From: Clostridium gallinarum
GTDB lineage: Bacteria; Bacillota; Clostridia; Clostridiales; Clostridiaceae
Assembly: GCF_014836325.1 (NCBI RefSeq)
Contig: NZ_JACSQZ010000019.1
Coordinates: 1 to 51,350, forward strand
Length of the DNA stretch: 51,350 nucleotides
Direction: 5' to 3'
Position 1 is the first letter of the stretch. Each line of letters opens with the position of its first letter. Shown piece by piece: positions 8,088-18,138 of this stretch. A program made the position numbers and the translations under genes. A model generated the notes under the pieces. It did not search any database, was not told the DNA's origin, and was given only the letters and a program-made list of their open reading frames with translations.

Positions 8088-9293
8088 ATGATTCAGCTTT
8101 TAGGTATAAAAAAACACACTAGTGTAGAAATAAGAGAAAAACTAACGTTATCTCCAAAAAAAAGAAAAGAATATACAAAAGAATTACTTAAATATTTTGA
8201 TGAAATAATTATTTTAAGTACATGCAATAGAACAGAAATTTATTATAATGGATCTTTAAAGGGTGAGGAAAGCTTATTAAAGATTTTTGCAGTTTTAAAT
8301 TGGGATATTAATCTTAAGGAGAACTGTTTTTACTTAGAAGAAGAAGATACTGTAAAGCACTTAATGGAAGTAGTCTGTGGATTCCATTCTAAAATATTAG
8401 GTGAAGATCAAATTTTAGGTCAAATAAAAGAAGCATATTCAGTAGCTATGGAGTTAAAGTCTATAAATAGTTACCTACAAAGATTATTTCAAGAGGCTAT
8501 TACTTGTGGGAAAAAGTTTAGAACAGAAGGAAAATTATATGAAATTCCAGTATCATCAGCATCTATTGCAGTAGATAAAGCAATGAAAAATAATGCAAAG
8601 AATATTATGGTTATAGGATATGGAGAAGTAGGAAGTTTAGTAGTTAAATATGTACTCTCAAATAATATAGAAAAATTAGTTTTAGTAGTTAGAAATATAG
8701 AAAAAGTTAAAGATATAACAGATAAAAGAGTGATTATTACAACCTATGATGAGGGAAAGAAATCGATAAATGAAATGGATTGTGTAATATCCTGTACATC
8801 GGCTCCACATTTAATTATAGAAAAGAAACATATTAATGAATATGGAAAAGATATTATAATTTTTGACTTAGCGATGCCAAGAGATATAGATGAGAAAATA
8901 AAAGAATTTAAAAGAGTAAGACTTTATGATATTGATGAAATAAGTTCAATGGATGATGAAAATAAAAATTTAAGAAAAGAAAGAATGTTAAATTATAAAT
9001 TCATTATTGAAAATTATATAAGAGACTTTTTTGAATGGAAGAATATTAGGGAAGTTTCTAAAGTAATAAGAGATATAAAGAGTAATAGTAATAAAGTAAT
9101 AGAGGAAAGAGAAAAGACGCTTCAAAATAAATGTCACAATGAAAAAGACTTAGAAATTGCAAGAATGCTTATAAAAAGCACTTCTGATTATTATGTCAAT
9201 AGAGCTATTGAGGTATTAAAAGAAGAGCAATTAAAGGGGCAAGGAGAAGAATGTGTAAAAATACTAGAAAAGATATTTCTAAAGAAGATATAG
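8088..9293 (+). CDS. hemA: Glutamyl-tRNA reductase
   Basis: 401 aa. First committed step of tetrapyrrole synthesis: NADPH reduction of glutamyl-tRNA(Glu) to glutamate-1-semialdehyde. The catalytic Cys46 lies in STCNRTEIYY. HSKILGEDQILGQIK is the conserved substrate-site block. VIGYGEVG (about 180) is the nucleotide-binding turn. The C-terminal dimerisation helix is present. TAGGAG precedes the ATG. First gene of the siroheme operon; its last 43 nt overlap the next gene. Confidence 0.95.
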   Translation: MIQLLGIKKHTSVEIREKLTLSPKKRKEYTKELLKYFDEIIILSTCNRTEIYYNGSLKGEESLLKIFAVLNWDINLKENCFYLEEEDTVKHLMEVVCGFHSKILGEDQILGQIKEAYSVAMELKSINSYLQRLFQEAITCGKKFRTEGKLYEIPVSSASIAVDKAMKNNAKNIMVIGYGEVGSLVVKYVLSNNIEKLVLVVRNIEKVKDITDKRVIITTYDEGKKSINEMDCVISCTSAPHLIIEKKHINEYGKDIIIFDLAMPRDIDEKIKEFKRVRLYDIDEISSMDDENKNLRKERMLNYKFIIENYIRDFFEWKNIREVSKVIRDIKSNSNKVIEEREKTLQNKCHNEKDLEIARMLIKSTSDYYVNRAIEVLKEEQLKGQGEECVKILEKIFLKKI

Positions 9294-9919
9294 ATTATAC
9301 TTATCTTTCATTAATTTCTAAAAAACTTAATGTTGGAATAATAGGTGGAGGGAAAGTTGGATATATTAAATGTAAAAATTTCTTATCTAAAAAATGTAAT
9401 GTAGAAGTATTATCTTTAAATTTTATCGATGAATTTAAAAGTTTGAGTAATGTTAAACTTATACATAATTCTTACTATAAAGAGTTTATAATGAATAAGC
9501 ACTTGATAGTAATAGCTACTAATGATAAAAGTATAAATAATATAATTAAAAATGATTGTGAAGAGTTTTATAAAATATACATATTTGCAGAGGATTATCT
9601 AGAAAGTATGGCAATTGCTCCAGTACAAAGAAATTTAAAAAATATAAGTTTTGCGGTGAATACTAATCATGGAAATCCAAAGGGATCCCTTTTATTATCA
9701 GAAAAAATTATTGATACATTAAAGGATTATGATGAATTTATTGGATATTCTTCAACAATAAGAAATGAGGCAAAAATAATAAAAGAACATAAAAAAGATA
9801 TAATTAATTTTGTTTGTAGTGAAGATTTTAAATATTTTTATGATAAGAAAAAAGATGAGATTATTATTGAAATGTTTTTTGGAAAAGAAATATTGAATAA
9901 ACTATATAAAAAGTTGTAG
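9251..9919 (+). CDS. Precorrin-2 dehydrogenase (SirC/CysG N-terminal type)
   Basis: 222 aa. NAD-dependent oxidation of precorrin-2 to sirohydrochlorin. The Rossmann motif [12 protein letters not shown] (about 30-41) is the signature of the CysG-B/Met8/SirC family, and ATNDK follows at the usual place. Only the dehydrogenase/dimerisation part is present; the methyltransferase half is in the separate cobA-hemD gene. Chelatase activity as in Met8 cannot be excluded, but a dedicated CbiK chelatase is in the operon. AAGGAGAAG lies inside the hemA coding end and supports start 9251. Confidence 0.85.
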   Translation: MCKNTRKDISKEDIDYTYLSLISKKLNVGIIGGGKVGYIKCKNFLSKKCNVEVLSLNFIDEFKSLSNVKLIHNSYYKEFIMNKHLIVIATNDKSINNIIKNDCEEFYKIYIFAEDYLESMAIAPVQRNLKNISFAVNTNHGNPKGSLLLSEKIIDTLKDYDEFIGYSSTIRNEAKIIKEHKKDIINFVCSEDFKYFYDKKKDEIIIEMFFGKEILNKLYKKL

Positions 9920-9929
9920 GAGAAGTTTT

Positions 9930-10805
9930 ATGGAGATTATTATAGCAACTAGAAAAAGTAAATTAGCTCAAGTGCAAACAGAAAGAGTGATGGAGCTTAT
10001 TAAAGAAACAAATAATATAAATTCAAAAAAATTACTAGTAGTTACAGAAGGTGATAAAAGATTAGATGTAACTTTAGATAAAATAGGTGGCAAGGGATTA
10101 TTTGTAAAGGAAATAGAATATGCACTATTAAATGGAGAAGCACATGCAGCTGTACATAGTATGAAGGATGTTCCATTTGAATTACCAGAAGGTTTTGAAC
10201 TTATAGCCATTCCAGAAAGAGAAGATATTAGAGATGTTTTTGTTTCTAGAAATAATATTCATTTTGAAGAATTAAAAGAAGGAGCTATAATAGGAACAAG
10301 TAGTATAAGAAGAGCAGCGATGCTTAAAGAAATAAGAAAAGATATAAAAATTGTTCCTATAAGAGGAAATGTTCAAACAAGACTAGAAAAAATGAAAAAT
10401 GAAAATATGGATGGTATAATTTTAGCAGCAGCAGGATTAAAAAGATTAAATATGGAAAATATCATTACTGATTATTTTGATCCTAAAGAATTCTTACCGG
10501 CTATAGGGCAAGGAGCATTAGGAATAGAAGCATTAATTAATGGAGAATATAACTCATATTTAAGAAAATTAGATAACAAAGATGTTAGAATATCTGTAGA
10601 AGCTGAAAGAAGCTTTATGAGAAAATTAAATGGTGGATGCCATAGTGTAATTGGTGTTTACTCAGAAGTTAAAAATAATGATTTATATATGATAGGTACT
10701 TTTGATGTTGGTGGAGGAAGAATAGTAAAGAAAGATATATTAGGAAATATAGAAGAAAATATTGAACTTGGAATTAAATTAGCTAATAAGATAATGAAAG
10801 GATAG
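9930..10805 (+). CDS. hemC: Hydroxymethylbilane synthase (porphobilinogen deaminase)
   Basis: 291 aa. Polymerises four porphobilinogens into hydroxymethylbilane. Visible motifs are [12 protein letters not shown] at the N-terminus, [19 protein letters not shown] with the catalytic Asp, GTSSIRRAA and GNVQTRL. Cys237 in NGGCHS is the attachment site of the dipyrromethane cofactor. TAGGAGAAG precedes the ATG, and cobA-hemD begins 4 nt after the stop. Confidence 0.96.
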   Translation: MEIIIATRKSKLAQVQTERVMELIKETNNINSKKLLVVTEGDKRLDVTLDKIGGKGLFVKEIEYALLNGEAHAAVHSMKDVPFELPEGFELIAIPEREDIRDVFVSRNNIHFEELKEGAIIGTSSIRRAAMLKEIRKDIKIVPIRGNVQTRLEKMKNENMDGIILAAAGLKRLNMENIITDYFDPKEFLPAIGQGALGIEALINGEYNSYLRKLDNKDVRISVEAERSFMRKLNGGCHSVIGVYSEVKNNDLYMIGTFDVGGGRIVKKDILGNIEENIELGIKLANKIMKG

Positions 10806-10809
10806 TAAG

Positions 10810-12297
10810 ATGAGTAAGGTTTATATTATTGGTACAGGGCCAGGAGATGAGGATTTATTAACAATAAAAGCAGTAGATGCGCTACAAAAATGTACAGCAG
10901 TTTTATATGACAGATTAGTTTCAAATAATATATTAAATTACTTAGATGAAAAATGCATAGTATATTATTGCGGTAAGGAGCCAGGATCTCATTACAAAAC
11001 CCAAGAAGAAATAAATGAATCTTTAGTTAAATTAGCTAAAGAAGGCCATATAGTAGGAAGAATTAAAGGTGGAGATCCTTATGTTTTTGGAAGAGGTGGA
11101 GAAGAAGTTTTAGCACTTATAGATGAAAATATAGATTTTGAAGTTATTCCAGGTATTACATCTCCTATATCAGTTTTAAATTATGCTGGAATTCCTATTA
11201 CTCAAAGAGGAATGGCTCAAAGCTTTCATATAATTACAGGAATGACAGCAGGCGTTTTAAATATTAATTGGGAAGCAGTTGCTAAAGAAAAAGGAACATT
11301 AGTATTTATGATGGGGCTTAATAACTTAGGCGAAATTATTAGAAATCTAGTAAGTAATGGAAAAGATGAGGATACTAAAGTTGCTGTTATAATGAGAGGA
11401 ACATCTTCAAAGCAAAAGAAAGTTGTTGGAACAATAAAGGACATTGAAGAAAAAGTAGAAAAGGCAAAATTAAAATCTCCATGTATTATAGTAATGGGAG
11501 ACGTTGTTTCATTAAATGATAAATTAAATTGGTATGAAAATAAACCTCTATTTGGATCAAATATTTGTGTAACAAGATCTAGAGAACAATCATCTAATTT
11601 AAAGAAAAAATTAAGGGATTTAGGTGCAGAAGTAACTGAAATAAACTCTATAAAAATTAAATCTACTAATGAAAATTTAAATGAAGTAAAAGATAAACTT
11701 GGAGAGTATGATCATATATTATTAACTTCAGTAAATGGAGTAGACTTATTTTTTGATTATATAATAGATAATAAGATAGATATAAGAAGTATAAAAGCAA
11801 AATTCTCAGTAGTAGGAAAAGCAACTAGGAAAGCTCTTGAAAAGAGAGGAATTCAAGCTTTTATTATGGCAAGAGAATTTGTAGGAGAAGGTTTATTTAA
11901 TGCTTTAAAACCTTATTTAAAGAAAGGTGAAAAAGTATTATTACCTTGTTCATCAGGAAGTAGAAACTATTTAAAAGATGAAATTGAAAGCCTTGGGTTA
12001 ATTGTAGATAGAGTTCATACTTATGACACTATTTGTGGAGAAGTTAAAAATAAAAGAGTATTTGATGAAGTAGATTTTATTCTATATACAAGTCCAAGTA
12101 CTGTAAATAATATGATATCCTTATTTGGAGTAGATAAAATTAAGGGAAAGCAAAATATTGCAATAGGACCTCAAACATTTAAAGCGTTAAAAGAAAATAA
12201 TGTAGAAAGTCATATGTGTAAAAAACATTCAGAAGATGGTTTCTTAGCTGAAATAGTAGAAATATATAAATTACATAAAGAAAGTAAAGGTGAATAA
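10810..12297 (+). CDS. cobA-hemD: Uroporphyrinogen-III C-methyltransferase / uroporphyrinogen-III synthase fusion
   Basis: 495-aa bifunctional protein. Residues 1 to about 240 are SUMT/CobA, the SAM-dependent methylation of uroporphyrinogen III to precorrin-2. Motifs: VYIIGTGPGDEDLLTIKA, GRIKGGDPYVFGRGGEE, VIPGITS. Residues from about 248 to the end are HemD, which cyclises hydroxymethylbilane with ring-D inversion (ICVTRSREQSSNLKKKL, LLTSVNGVDLFF, YTSPSTVNNM). The fusion is common in Firmicutes and couples the branch to siroheme and corrinoids. It lies 4 nt after hemC. Confidence 0.95.
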   Translation: MSKVYIIGTGPGDEDLLTIKAVDALQKCTAVLYDRLVSNNILNYLDEKCIVYYCGKEPGSHYKTQEEINESLVKLAKEGHIVGRIKGGDPYVFGRGGEEVLALIDENIDFEVIPGITSPISVLNYAGIPITQRGMAQSFHIITGMTAGVLNINWEAVAKEKGTLVFMMGLNNLGEIIRNLVSNGKDEDTKVAVIMRGTSSKQKKVVGTIKDIEEKVEKAKLKSPCIIVMGDVVSLNDKLNWYENKPLFGSNICVTRSREQSSNLKKKLRDLGAEVTEINSIKIKSTNENLNEVKDKLGEYDHILLTSVNGVDLFFDYIIDNKIDIRSIKAKFSVVGKATRKALEKRGIQAFIMAREFVGEGLFNALKPYLKKGEKVLLPCSSGSRNYLKDEIESLGLIVDRVHTYDTICGEVKNKRVFDEVDFILYTSPSTVNNMISLFGVDKIKGKQNIAIGPQTFKALKENNVESHMCKKHSEDGFLAEIVEIYKLHKESKGE

Positions 12298-12298
12298 T

Positions 12299-13267
12299 AT
12301 GATTAAAAGGGGAAGAAGATTAAGAGCAAATTCAGCAATTAGAGATTTAGTAAGAGAAAATACATTAAGTTCTAAGGATTTTATTTTCCCAATTTTCGTT
12401 GTAGAAGGAGAGAATATAAAGGAAGAAATATCATCAATGAAAGGAAATTATCATTGGTCTTTAGATAGACTTCCTGAAATAATAAAAGAAGTTGAAGAGA
12501 ATAATATTAGAGGAATTATTTTATTTGGAATTCCAAATGAAAAAGATGATTGTGCTTCAGAAAGCTATAAAGATGATGGAATTGTACAAAAGGCAATTAG
12601 AAAAATAAGAGAAGTTTCTAAGGATTTATATATAATTGCAGATGTTTGTATGTGCCAATATACTAGCCATGGTCATTGTGGAATATTAAGTGGTAATGAG
12701 GTAGATAATGATAAGTCTCTTGAAGTACTTGGAAAAATATCATTATCCTATGCAAAGGCAGGAGCACATATGGTAGCACCTTCTGACATGATGGATGGGA
12801 GAATTGGACATATAAGAGCTGTTTTAGATGAAAATGGATTTGAAAATGTAGCTATAATGAGTTATGCAGCTAAATATTCATCAGCTTTCTATGGACCATT
12901 TAGAGAAGCAGCTCATTCAGCACCACAGTTTGGAGACAGAAAAACTTATCAAATGGATCCAGCAAATTCAGATGAAGCATTAAAGGAAATAAAATGGGAT
13001 ATAAATGAAGGTGCAGATATAATTATGGTAAAACCAGCAATGTCTTATTTAGACATAATAAGTAAGGCTAAAGAGATAGTAGATGTTCCAATTTGTGCTT
13101 ACAATGTAAGTGGTGAATTTGCAATGGTTAAGTCCGCAGCAGAAGCGGGACTAATAAATGAAAAAGCAGTTGCATTAGAAATGTTACTTTCCATGAAAAG
13201 AGCAGGTGCAGATATTATAATAACTTATTATGCTTTAGATGCAGTGAAATGGTTAAAGGAGAACTAA
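12299..13267 (+). CDS. hemB: Delta-aminolevulinic acid dehydratase (porphobilinogen synthase)
   Basis: 322 aa. Condenses two 5-aminolevulinates to porphobilinogen. The metal-binding cysteines are in DVCMCQYTSHGHCG, so this is a zinc-type enzyme. The Schiff-base lysine region is MVKPAMSYLD, and RLRANSAIRDLVRE is the N-terminal arm. A GTG at 12290 is part of the AAAGGTG ribosome binding site, so ATG 12299 (MIKRGRRLR) is preferred; it starts just after the cobA-hemD stop. Confidence 0.95.
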   Translation: MIKRGRRLRANSAIRDLVRENTLSSKDFIFPIFVVEGENIKEEISSMKGNYHWSLDRLPEIIKEVEENNIRGIILFGIPNEKDDCASESYKDDGIVQKAIRKIREVSKDLYIIADVCMCQYTSHGHCGILSGNEVDNDKSLEVLGKISLSYAKAGAHMVAPSDMMDGRIGHIRAVLDENGFENVAIMSYAAKYSSAFYGPFREAAHSAPQFGDRKTYQMDPANSDEALKEIKWDINEGADIIMVKPAMSYLDIISKAKEIVDVPICAYNVSGEFAMVKSAAEAGLINEKAVALEMLLSMKRAGADIIITYYALDAVKWLKEN

Positions 13268-13270
13268 GCT

Positions 13271-14548
13271 ATGAGAAATGAAGTAATATTCCATGAATCT
13301 AAAAAATATATGCCTGGTGGAGTAAATTCACCAGTTCGTTCTTATAAAAATACTGGTATGACACCTCCAATTATAAAAAGTGGAAAAGGAGCCATAATAG
13401 TAGATGAAGAGGGAAAAGCGTATGTGGATTTTGTTTTAGCTTGGGGTCCTATGCTTTTAGGACACTCTGATAAAGATGTAGTAAAAGCTATTAAAGAAAC
13501 GTCAGAAAGTGCAATAGCTTTTGGAGCACCTACTGAATTAGAACTTATGATGGCAAAATTCCTATGTAAAAACTTAGAAAATATTGAAATGGTAAGAATG
13601 GTTAATTCAGGAACTGAAGCAACTATGAGTGCAATAAAGCTTGCAAGAGGATATACTAAGAAAAGTAAAATTGTAAAATTTGCAGGTTGTTATCATGGTC
13701 ATTTTGATGGATTTTTAATAGAAGCTGGTTCAGGTGTTCTAACAAATGGAATACCAGGATCTTTAGGAGTTCCTGAAGAAAGTATAAAAAATACTTTAAT
13801 AGCAAATTATAATGATAAAGAAAGTATTAAAGAAATATTTAATACATATGGTGATGATATAGCTGGAGTAATCATTGAGCCAGTTGCAGGAAATATGGGA
13901 GTTATTAAAGCAGAAGATGAATTTATGAATTTATTAAGAGAACTTTGTGATGAGTATAAAGCTTTATTAATTTTCGATGAGGTTATGAGTGGATTTAGAG
14001 TGTCTTTTGAAGGTGCTCAAAAATTATTTAAAGTTAAGCCAGATTTAATTACATATGCAAAAATAATGGGGGGAGGACTACCTTGTGGTGCATATGGTGG
14101 AAAAAGAGAAATAATGGAATGGTTATCTCCAGTAGGGGGAGTGTATCAAGCTGGAACTATGTCAGGAAATCCAATAGTTATGGCAGCTGGATTAGCTACT
14201 TTAAATAAAATAAAAAATAATAAAGAAGAATATTACAATAAGATTGAAGAACTAGGTAAATTATTAGAAGATGGAATGAAAGAAATAGCGAAAGAAAAAT
14301 CTATTCCATTAACTATAAATAGATGTGGTGGAATGATGACCATTTTCTTTACAGAGTTAGAAAATGTTAAAAAATATGAAGATGTAAAAACTTGTGATGA
14401 AGAAATATTTAAGAAATATTTTAAACACATGATTAGTAGGGGAATTAATATACCACCATCTCAATATGAAGCTTTATTTTTAAGTGTTGCTCATACAGAA
14501 GAGGATATAAATAAATTTTTAGAAGCCTTTAAAGAATTTAATATTTAA
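13271..14548 (+). CDS. hemL: Glutamate-1-semialdehyde 2,1-aminomutase
   Basis: 425 aa. PLP enzyme converting glutamate-1-semialdehyde to 5-aminolevulinate. [12 protein letters not shown] is the hallmark N-terminal motif. The PLP lysine is Lys264 ([12 protein letters not shown]), and the cofactor-site stretch is [18 protein letters not shown] precedes the ATG, 3 nt after hemB. With HemA it forms the C5 route to ALA. Confidence 0.96.
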   Translation: MRNEVIFHESKKYMPGGVNSPVRSYKNTGMTPPIIKSGKGAIIVDEEGKAYVDFVLAWGPMLLGHSDKDVVKAIKETSESAIAFGAPTELELMMAKFLCKNLENIEMVRMVNSGTEATMSAIKLARGYTKKSKIVKFAGCYHGHFDGFLIEAGSGVLTNGIPGSLGVPEESIKNTLIANYNDKESIKEIFNTYGDDIAGVIIEPVAGNMGVIKAEDEFMNLLRELCDEYKALLIFDEVMSGFRVSFEGAQKLFKVKPDLITYAKIMGGGLPCGAYGGKREIMEWLSPVGGVYQAGTMSGNPIVMAAGLATLNKIKNNKEEYYNKIEELGKLLEDGMKEIAKEKSIPLTINRCGGMMTIFFTELENVKKYEDVKTCDEEIFKKYFKHMISRGINIPPSQYEALFLSVAHTEEDINKFLEAFKEFNI

Positions 14549-14561
14549 AGGAGATGACTTT

Positions 14562-15335
14562 ATGTCAAGTAAGGCAGTTATAATAGTTTCTTTTGGAACA
14601 GCTAATTTAGATGGGCTAAATTTCCTTGAGAAGTTTGAAGAGGAAGTAAGAAGTTCATTAAGTGAAAAGTATTACGTGTGTAAGGCTTTTACATCTAGTG
14701 CAATAGCAAATGTTTTATTAAATAAATATGGTAAAATAGTTCCAAGATTAGAAGAAGTATTGTTTAGTTTAGGAAATGAAGGATATAAAGAAGTATATAT
14801 AAGGCCTTTACATATAATAGAAGGTAGTGAATTTTTATCAGTAAAAAATGTTATAAAAGAATATAATTATTCATTTTCTAAAATAAATTTAGGAAAACCT
14901 ATCATGGGAAAGGATGAAAAAACTTTAATAGAAGGATGCAACCTAATAGCTAATTCTATAGAAAAGAATTTAGAAAAAAATAAGAGTATAGTTTTAGTAG
15001 GTCATGGTTCTAAAACTATAGATACTGAAAGTTATGATAGGCTAAAAGATACCTTTAATAAAAAAGGATTTAAAAGTGTATATATGGGAACATTGGAAGG
15101 AAAGATAAGAAAAGAAGATATATTAAAAAAGCTTTTAAAGGATAATATCAAAGAAGTTTTAATATCCCCAGTTCTTATGCTACCTGGAAATCATATAAAA
15201 AAAGATATATTAGGAGATAAAAATTCTTGGAAAGCCTTATTTGAAGAAAATAATATAAAAGTAAATTATACTTCAAAATCTCTTATAGAATATGATGAAA
15301 TTAGAAAATTTTATATAGATAAAATTAAATCTTAA
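14562..15335 (+). CDS. cbiK: CbiK-type sirohydrochlorin chelatase, probably iron-inserting here
   Basis: 257 aa. Class II anaerobic chelatase of the CbiK family. The two metal/substrate histidines are His148 (LVGHGSKT) and His211 (LPGNHIKKDILGD). Family members are named cobaltochelatases but can insert Fe2+ into sirohydrochlorin. No cobalamin gene is in the window, while a siroheme enzyme (AsrC) is next door and this is the last missing step. Sirohydrochlorin ferrochelatase is therefore the best functional guess, by inference from context. Confidence 0.85.
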   Translation: MSSKAVIIVSFGTANLDGLNFLEKFEEEVRSSLSEKYYVCKAFTSSAIANVLLNKYGKIVPRLEEVLFSLGNEGYKEVYIRPLHIIEGSEFLSVKNVIKEYNYSFSKINLGKPIMGKDEKTLIEGCNLIANSIEKNLEKNKSIVLVGHGSKTIDTESYDRLKDTFNKKGFKSVYMGTLEGKIRKEDILKKLLKDNIKEVLISPVLMLPGNHIKKDILGDKNSWKALFEENNIKVNYTSKSLIEYDEIRKFYIDKIKS

Positions 15336-15352
15336 TAAGAATAAAGTTTAAT

Positions 15353-15381
15353 TTGCAAAAACTTAAGTTTCATTGTAAAAT
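15353..15381 (+). promoter_or_regulatory. Candidate promoter of the FNT channel gene
   Basis: TTGCAA (15353-15358), 17-nt spacer, TAAAAT (15376-15381), in the 114-bp gap after cbiK. No terminator is visible after cbiK, so the gene may also be read from the siroheme operon. Confidence 0.5.
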
Positions 15382-15449
15382 GTGATAGGTAAAAATAGAA
15401 TAAACATAATAATTATTTTTAAAAAATTGACTATATAGTGGGGTGTATC

Positions 15450-16232
15450 ATGTACAGTAAAGAAATTCATAATTTAGCCCATTCAGCAGAGGTTAAAAGT
15501 AATTTATTAAAGAGAAGTAAGGCTAGATATTTAGTTAGTGCTGCTTTGGGAAGTTTATTTGTAAGTTTAGGAGTTATGCTTATTTATACTATAGGTGGCA
15601 TAATGCATCATAATGGAGTAGAAACTTACAAAATTTTAATGGGAGCATCTTTTGGTGTGGCTCTTAGCTTAGTTTTAATGGCTGGGGGAGACTTATTTAC
15701 AAGTAATGCTATGATTATGACTATGGGAGCATTAGAAAAAACAGTTACCTGGATAGATGCAATTAAGATTTGGTTTGCAAGTTGGATTGGAAACATTTTG
15801 GGTGGAGTTCTTGGAGCAGTATTATTTGTTCAAGCAGGCTTAACAAGTGGTAAAAGCGATTATATTGGAGAATTTATAGTAAGCAATGCTTATACTAAAA
15901 TTAACGCACCAGCAGGACAATTAATAATTAAAGGTATATTATGTAACATATTAGTTTGTTTAGCAGTATGGATGTGCTATAAGTTGAAAGAAGAAACAGC
16001 AAAAATATTAATGATATTCTGGTGTTTATTCACTTTTATAACAGCAGGATTCGAACATAGTGTAGCTAATATGGGATTCTTAGCTATGGGATATTTAATT
16101 GATCCATCAACAATAACTTTAGGTGGATATACATATAACGTAATATTAGTATCAATAGGAAACTTTATTGGAGGAGCTTTATTCTTAGCTTTACCATATT
16201 ACTATATTACAAGTGGAAATAGAGAAAAGTAA
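15450..16232 (+). CDS. Formate/nitrite transporter family channel, likely hydrosulfide (HS-) channel
   Basis: 260 aa with six predicted transmembrane helices, an FNT pentameric channel. The segments GGDLFTSNAMIMTMG and GFEHSVANMGFL are the FNT signatures; the conserved histidine is in FEHSVANM. Described clostridial relatives encoded beside asrABC (HSC/FNT3 of C. difficile) conduct HS-. Given the sulfite reductase and siroheme genes upstream, HS- efflux is the most likely job; nitrite or formate are alternatives. GTG 15438 lies within the GTGGGGTG ribosome binding site, so start 15450 (MYSKEIH) is used. Confidence 0.85.
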   Translation: MYSKEIHNLAHSAEVKSNLLKRSKARYLVSAALGSLFVSLGVMLIYTIGGIMHHNGVETYKILMGASFGVALSLVLMAGGDLFTSNAMIMTMGALEKTVTWIDAIKIWFASWIGNILGGVLGAVLFVQAGLTSGKSDYIGEFIVSNAYTKINAPAGQLIIKGILCNILVCLAVWMCYKLKEETAKILMIFWCLFTFITAGFEHSVANMGFLAMGYLIDPSTITLGGYTYNVILVSIGNFIGGALFLALPYYYITSGNREK

Positions 16233-16246
16233 AATATAATATTAGA

Positions 16247-16284
16247 AAAGTCCAGCAAAATCGATTTGCTGGACTTTATTTTTA
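16247..16284 (+). terminator. Terminator closing the sulfite/siroheme block
   Basis: AAAGTCCAGCAAA with TTTGCTGGACTTT, 13 bp perfect, loop ATCGA region, tail ATTTTT. Confidence 0.92.
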
Positions 16285-16394
16285 AGAATTTTGTTAGAAA
16301 TAGTATAGGTTATTTTAAAGTTTATATCTTATTATAAAAGTATAGATGGTATAATTTACATATGTTAGTAAATATAAAGGAGATAATTAATATT

Positions 16395-17090
16395 ATGGGA
16401 AAATATAATGTTTTAGTAGTTGATGATGAAAAAGAAATAACAGATGCAATTGAAATATATTTAAAGAATGAAGATTTAAATATTATTAAAGCTTATGATG
16501 GAATAGAAGCATTAAATATAATTAAAGAACAAGAAATACATTTAGTTATTATGGATTTAATGATGCCTAAAATGGATGGAATGAGGGCTACTATAAATAT
16601 AAGAGAAGAAAAAAATATACCAATAATCATTTTATCAGCTAAATCTCAGGATACAGATAAGATTTTAGGGTTAAATATTGGTGCAGATGATTATATAACC
16701 AAACCTTTTAATCCTTTAGAACTTATAGCTAGAGTTAAATCTCAATTAAGGAGATATGTTGATTTTGGGAATTTTGGAAAAGAAGATAATAATGATATTT
16801 TATCTTATGGAATTATAAAATTAGATAAAAGTAAAAAATTGTTAGAGGTAGATGGAAAAGAAATAAAAATAACTAAAACAGAGTATGGAATATTAGAACT
16901 ACTTTTAAGTAATCCAGGAAGGGTATTTTCTTCAAAGGAAATATATGAAAGGGTATGGGAAGAACCTTGTTTCAATACAGATACAGTAATGGTACATGTA
17001 AGAAGGATAAGAGAAAAAATAGAAGTAGATCCTAAAAAGCCAAGATATATAAAAGTGGTATGGGGAGTAGGTTATAAGTTTGAAAAGTAA
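16395..17090 (+). CDS. OmpR/VanR-type response regulator
   Basis: 231 aa. Receiver domain 1-120 with the acidic pair Asp10/Asp11, phospho-acceptor Asp54 (IMDLMMPKMDG) and the conserved lysine in DDYITKPF. Winged-helix DNA-binding domain about 135-231, ending RYIKVVWGVGYKFEK. Start 16395 (MGKYNVLVVDDE) matches the family N-terminus; the upstream ATG 16362 would add 11 residues and precedes the AAGGAG. It heads a three-gene operon with two sensor kinases, overlapping the first by 11 nt. The signal and targets are unknown. Confidence 0.9.
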   Translation: MGKYNVLVVDDEKEITDAIEIYLKNEDLNIIKAYDGIEALNIIKEQEIHLVIMDLMMPKMDGMRATINIREEKNIPIIILSAKSQDTDKILGLNIGADDYITKPFNPLELIARVKSQLRRYVDFGNFGKEDNNDILSYGIIKLDKSKKLLEVDGKEIKITKTEYGILELLLSNPGRVFSSKEIYERVWEEPCFNTDTVMVHVRRIREKIEVDPKKPRYIKVVWGVGYKFEK

Positions 17091-18138
17091 GATAGAAAGA
17101 TTGAAATATTTAAGTTTTATAGTTTTAGCTATTATAACTATACTATTAATTTTTCTGTTTCCTAATTATAAAATTTTAATATTAATAATTGGAAGCTTAG
17201 TAATATCTAATATATTTATGTTTATGAAATTATTAAAAAATAATAATATGAGTTTTTTTATTTGGAGTGGAATTGAAAAATGGATAGATAATTTTACTAA
17301 AGAAGAAAAGGAAAGTCTTTTTATTAAAAGAGAAATATTTAATAAAGAAGAAATTAAAATACCTATAAATAGTCAGTATTTAAAGTTAGTAGATAAAATA
17401 AATTATATATCTTTGAATGTAAAAAAATCTGCTATAAATATCAAGAAAAATGAAAAAGTTAATATGGAGCTTATAAACAATTTAACAGATAAATTAAATA
17501 AACCATTAGAAGATATTCTCATAAATATAGATAAGATAAAATCAGAAGAGGATGATAATGAAGCAGTAAATATTTTAAAGACTAAATCTAATAATTTAAA
17601 AAAGTTAGTTGAAGAATTATTTGAAGCATCAAAGACTGCTACAGGAGATATGAAAGTAGAATTAGATGATATTGAAATAGTAGAATTTCTAAAACAAGCT
17701 ATAGTGGAAGTAGAAGATAAAATATTTGATAAAAATCTAATTATTAGAAGTATTTTTCCAAAGGAAGAAGTATTTTTATCCTGTAGTGGAGAAATGTTAT
17801 GGAGAGTATTTGAAATTCTTTTTGAAAATATTATAAAACACTCACTAGAAAATAGTAGGGTTTATTTGGAAGTAAAAAAAGAAGATAATAAGCTATATAT
17901 AATTTTAAAGAATACTTCTAAAAAAGAATTAAATATAGAACCTAAAGATTTAGTACATATAATAAATAATAATAAAAGTGAAGATGTTTCAGGTCTTGGT
18001 TTAGAAATAGCAAAGAATTTAGTTTTATTACAAAATGGAGATTTTAAAATTGATATTGATGGAGATTTATTTAAAGTTATCATTAGTTTTAATATAAATA
18101 ATAAAGCTAAAACTTCCTTAGATAAGGTGGTGAAGTAA
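17080..18138 (+). CDS. Sensor-kinase-like protein lacking the phospho-acceptor histidine
   Basis: 352 aa. Two hydrophobic segments (about 10-27 and 31-50), then a HisKA-like helix pair and a HATPase_c domain. Against its downstream neighbour, LITNISHDLRTPLTS aligns with LINNLTDKLNKPLED here, so the His is Asp137 and the following Asp is Lys. The N-box asparagine (ILFENIIKHS) and a G-box (VSGLGLEIAKNL) remain, so ATP binding may persist. It begins at TTG inside the response regulator end and overlaps the next kinase by one base. Probably a pseudokinase partner or modulator of that kinase. Confidence 0.75.
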   Translation: MKSKIERLKYLSFIVLAIITILLIFLFPNYKILILIIGSLVISNIFMFMKLLKNNNMSFFIWSGIEKWIDNFTKEEKESLFIKREIFNKEEIKIPINSQYLKLVDKINYISLNVKKSAINIKKNEKVNMELINNLTDKLNKPLEDILINIDKIKSEEDDNEAVNILKTKSNNLKKLVEELFEASKTATGDMKVELDDIEIVEFLKQAIVEVEDKIFDKNLIIRSIFPKEEVFLSCSGEMLWRVFEILFENIIKHSLENSRVYLEVKKEDNKLYIILKNTSKKELNIEPKDLVHIINNNKSEDVSGLGLEIAKNLVLLQNGDFKIDIDGDLFKVIISFNINNKAKTSLDKVVK

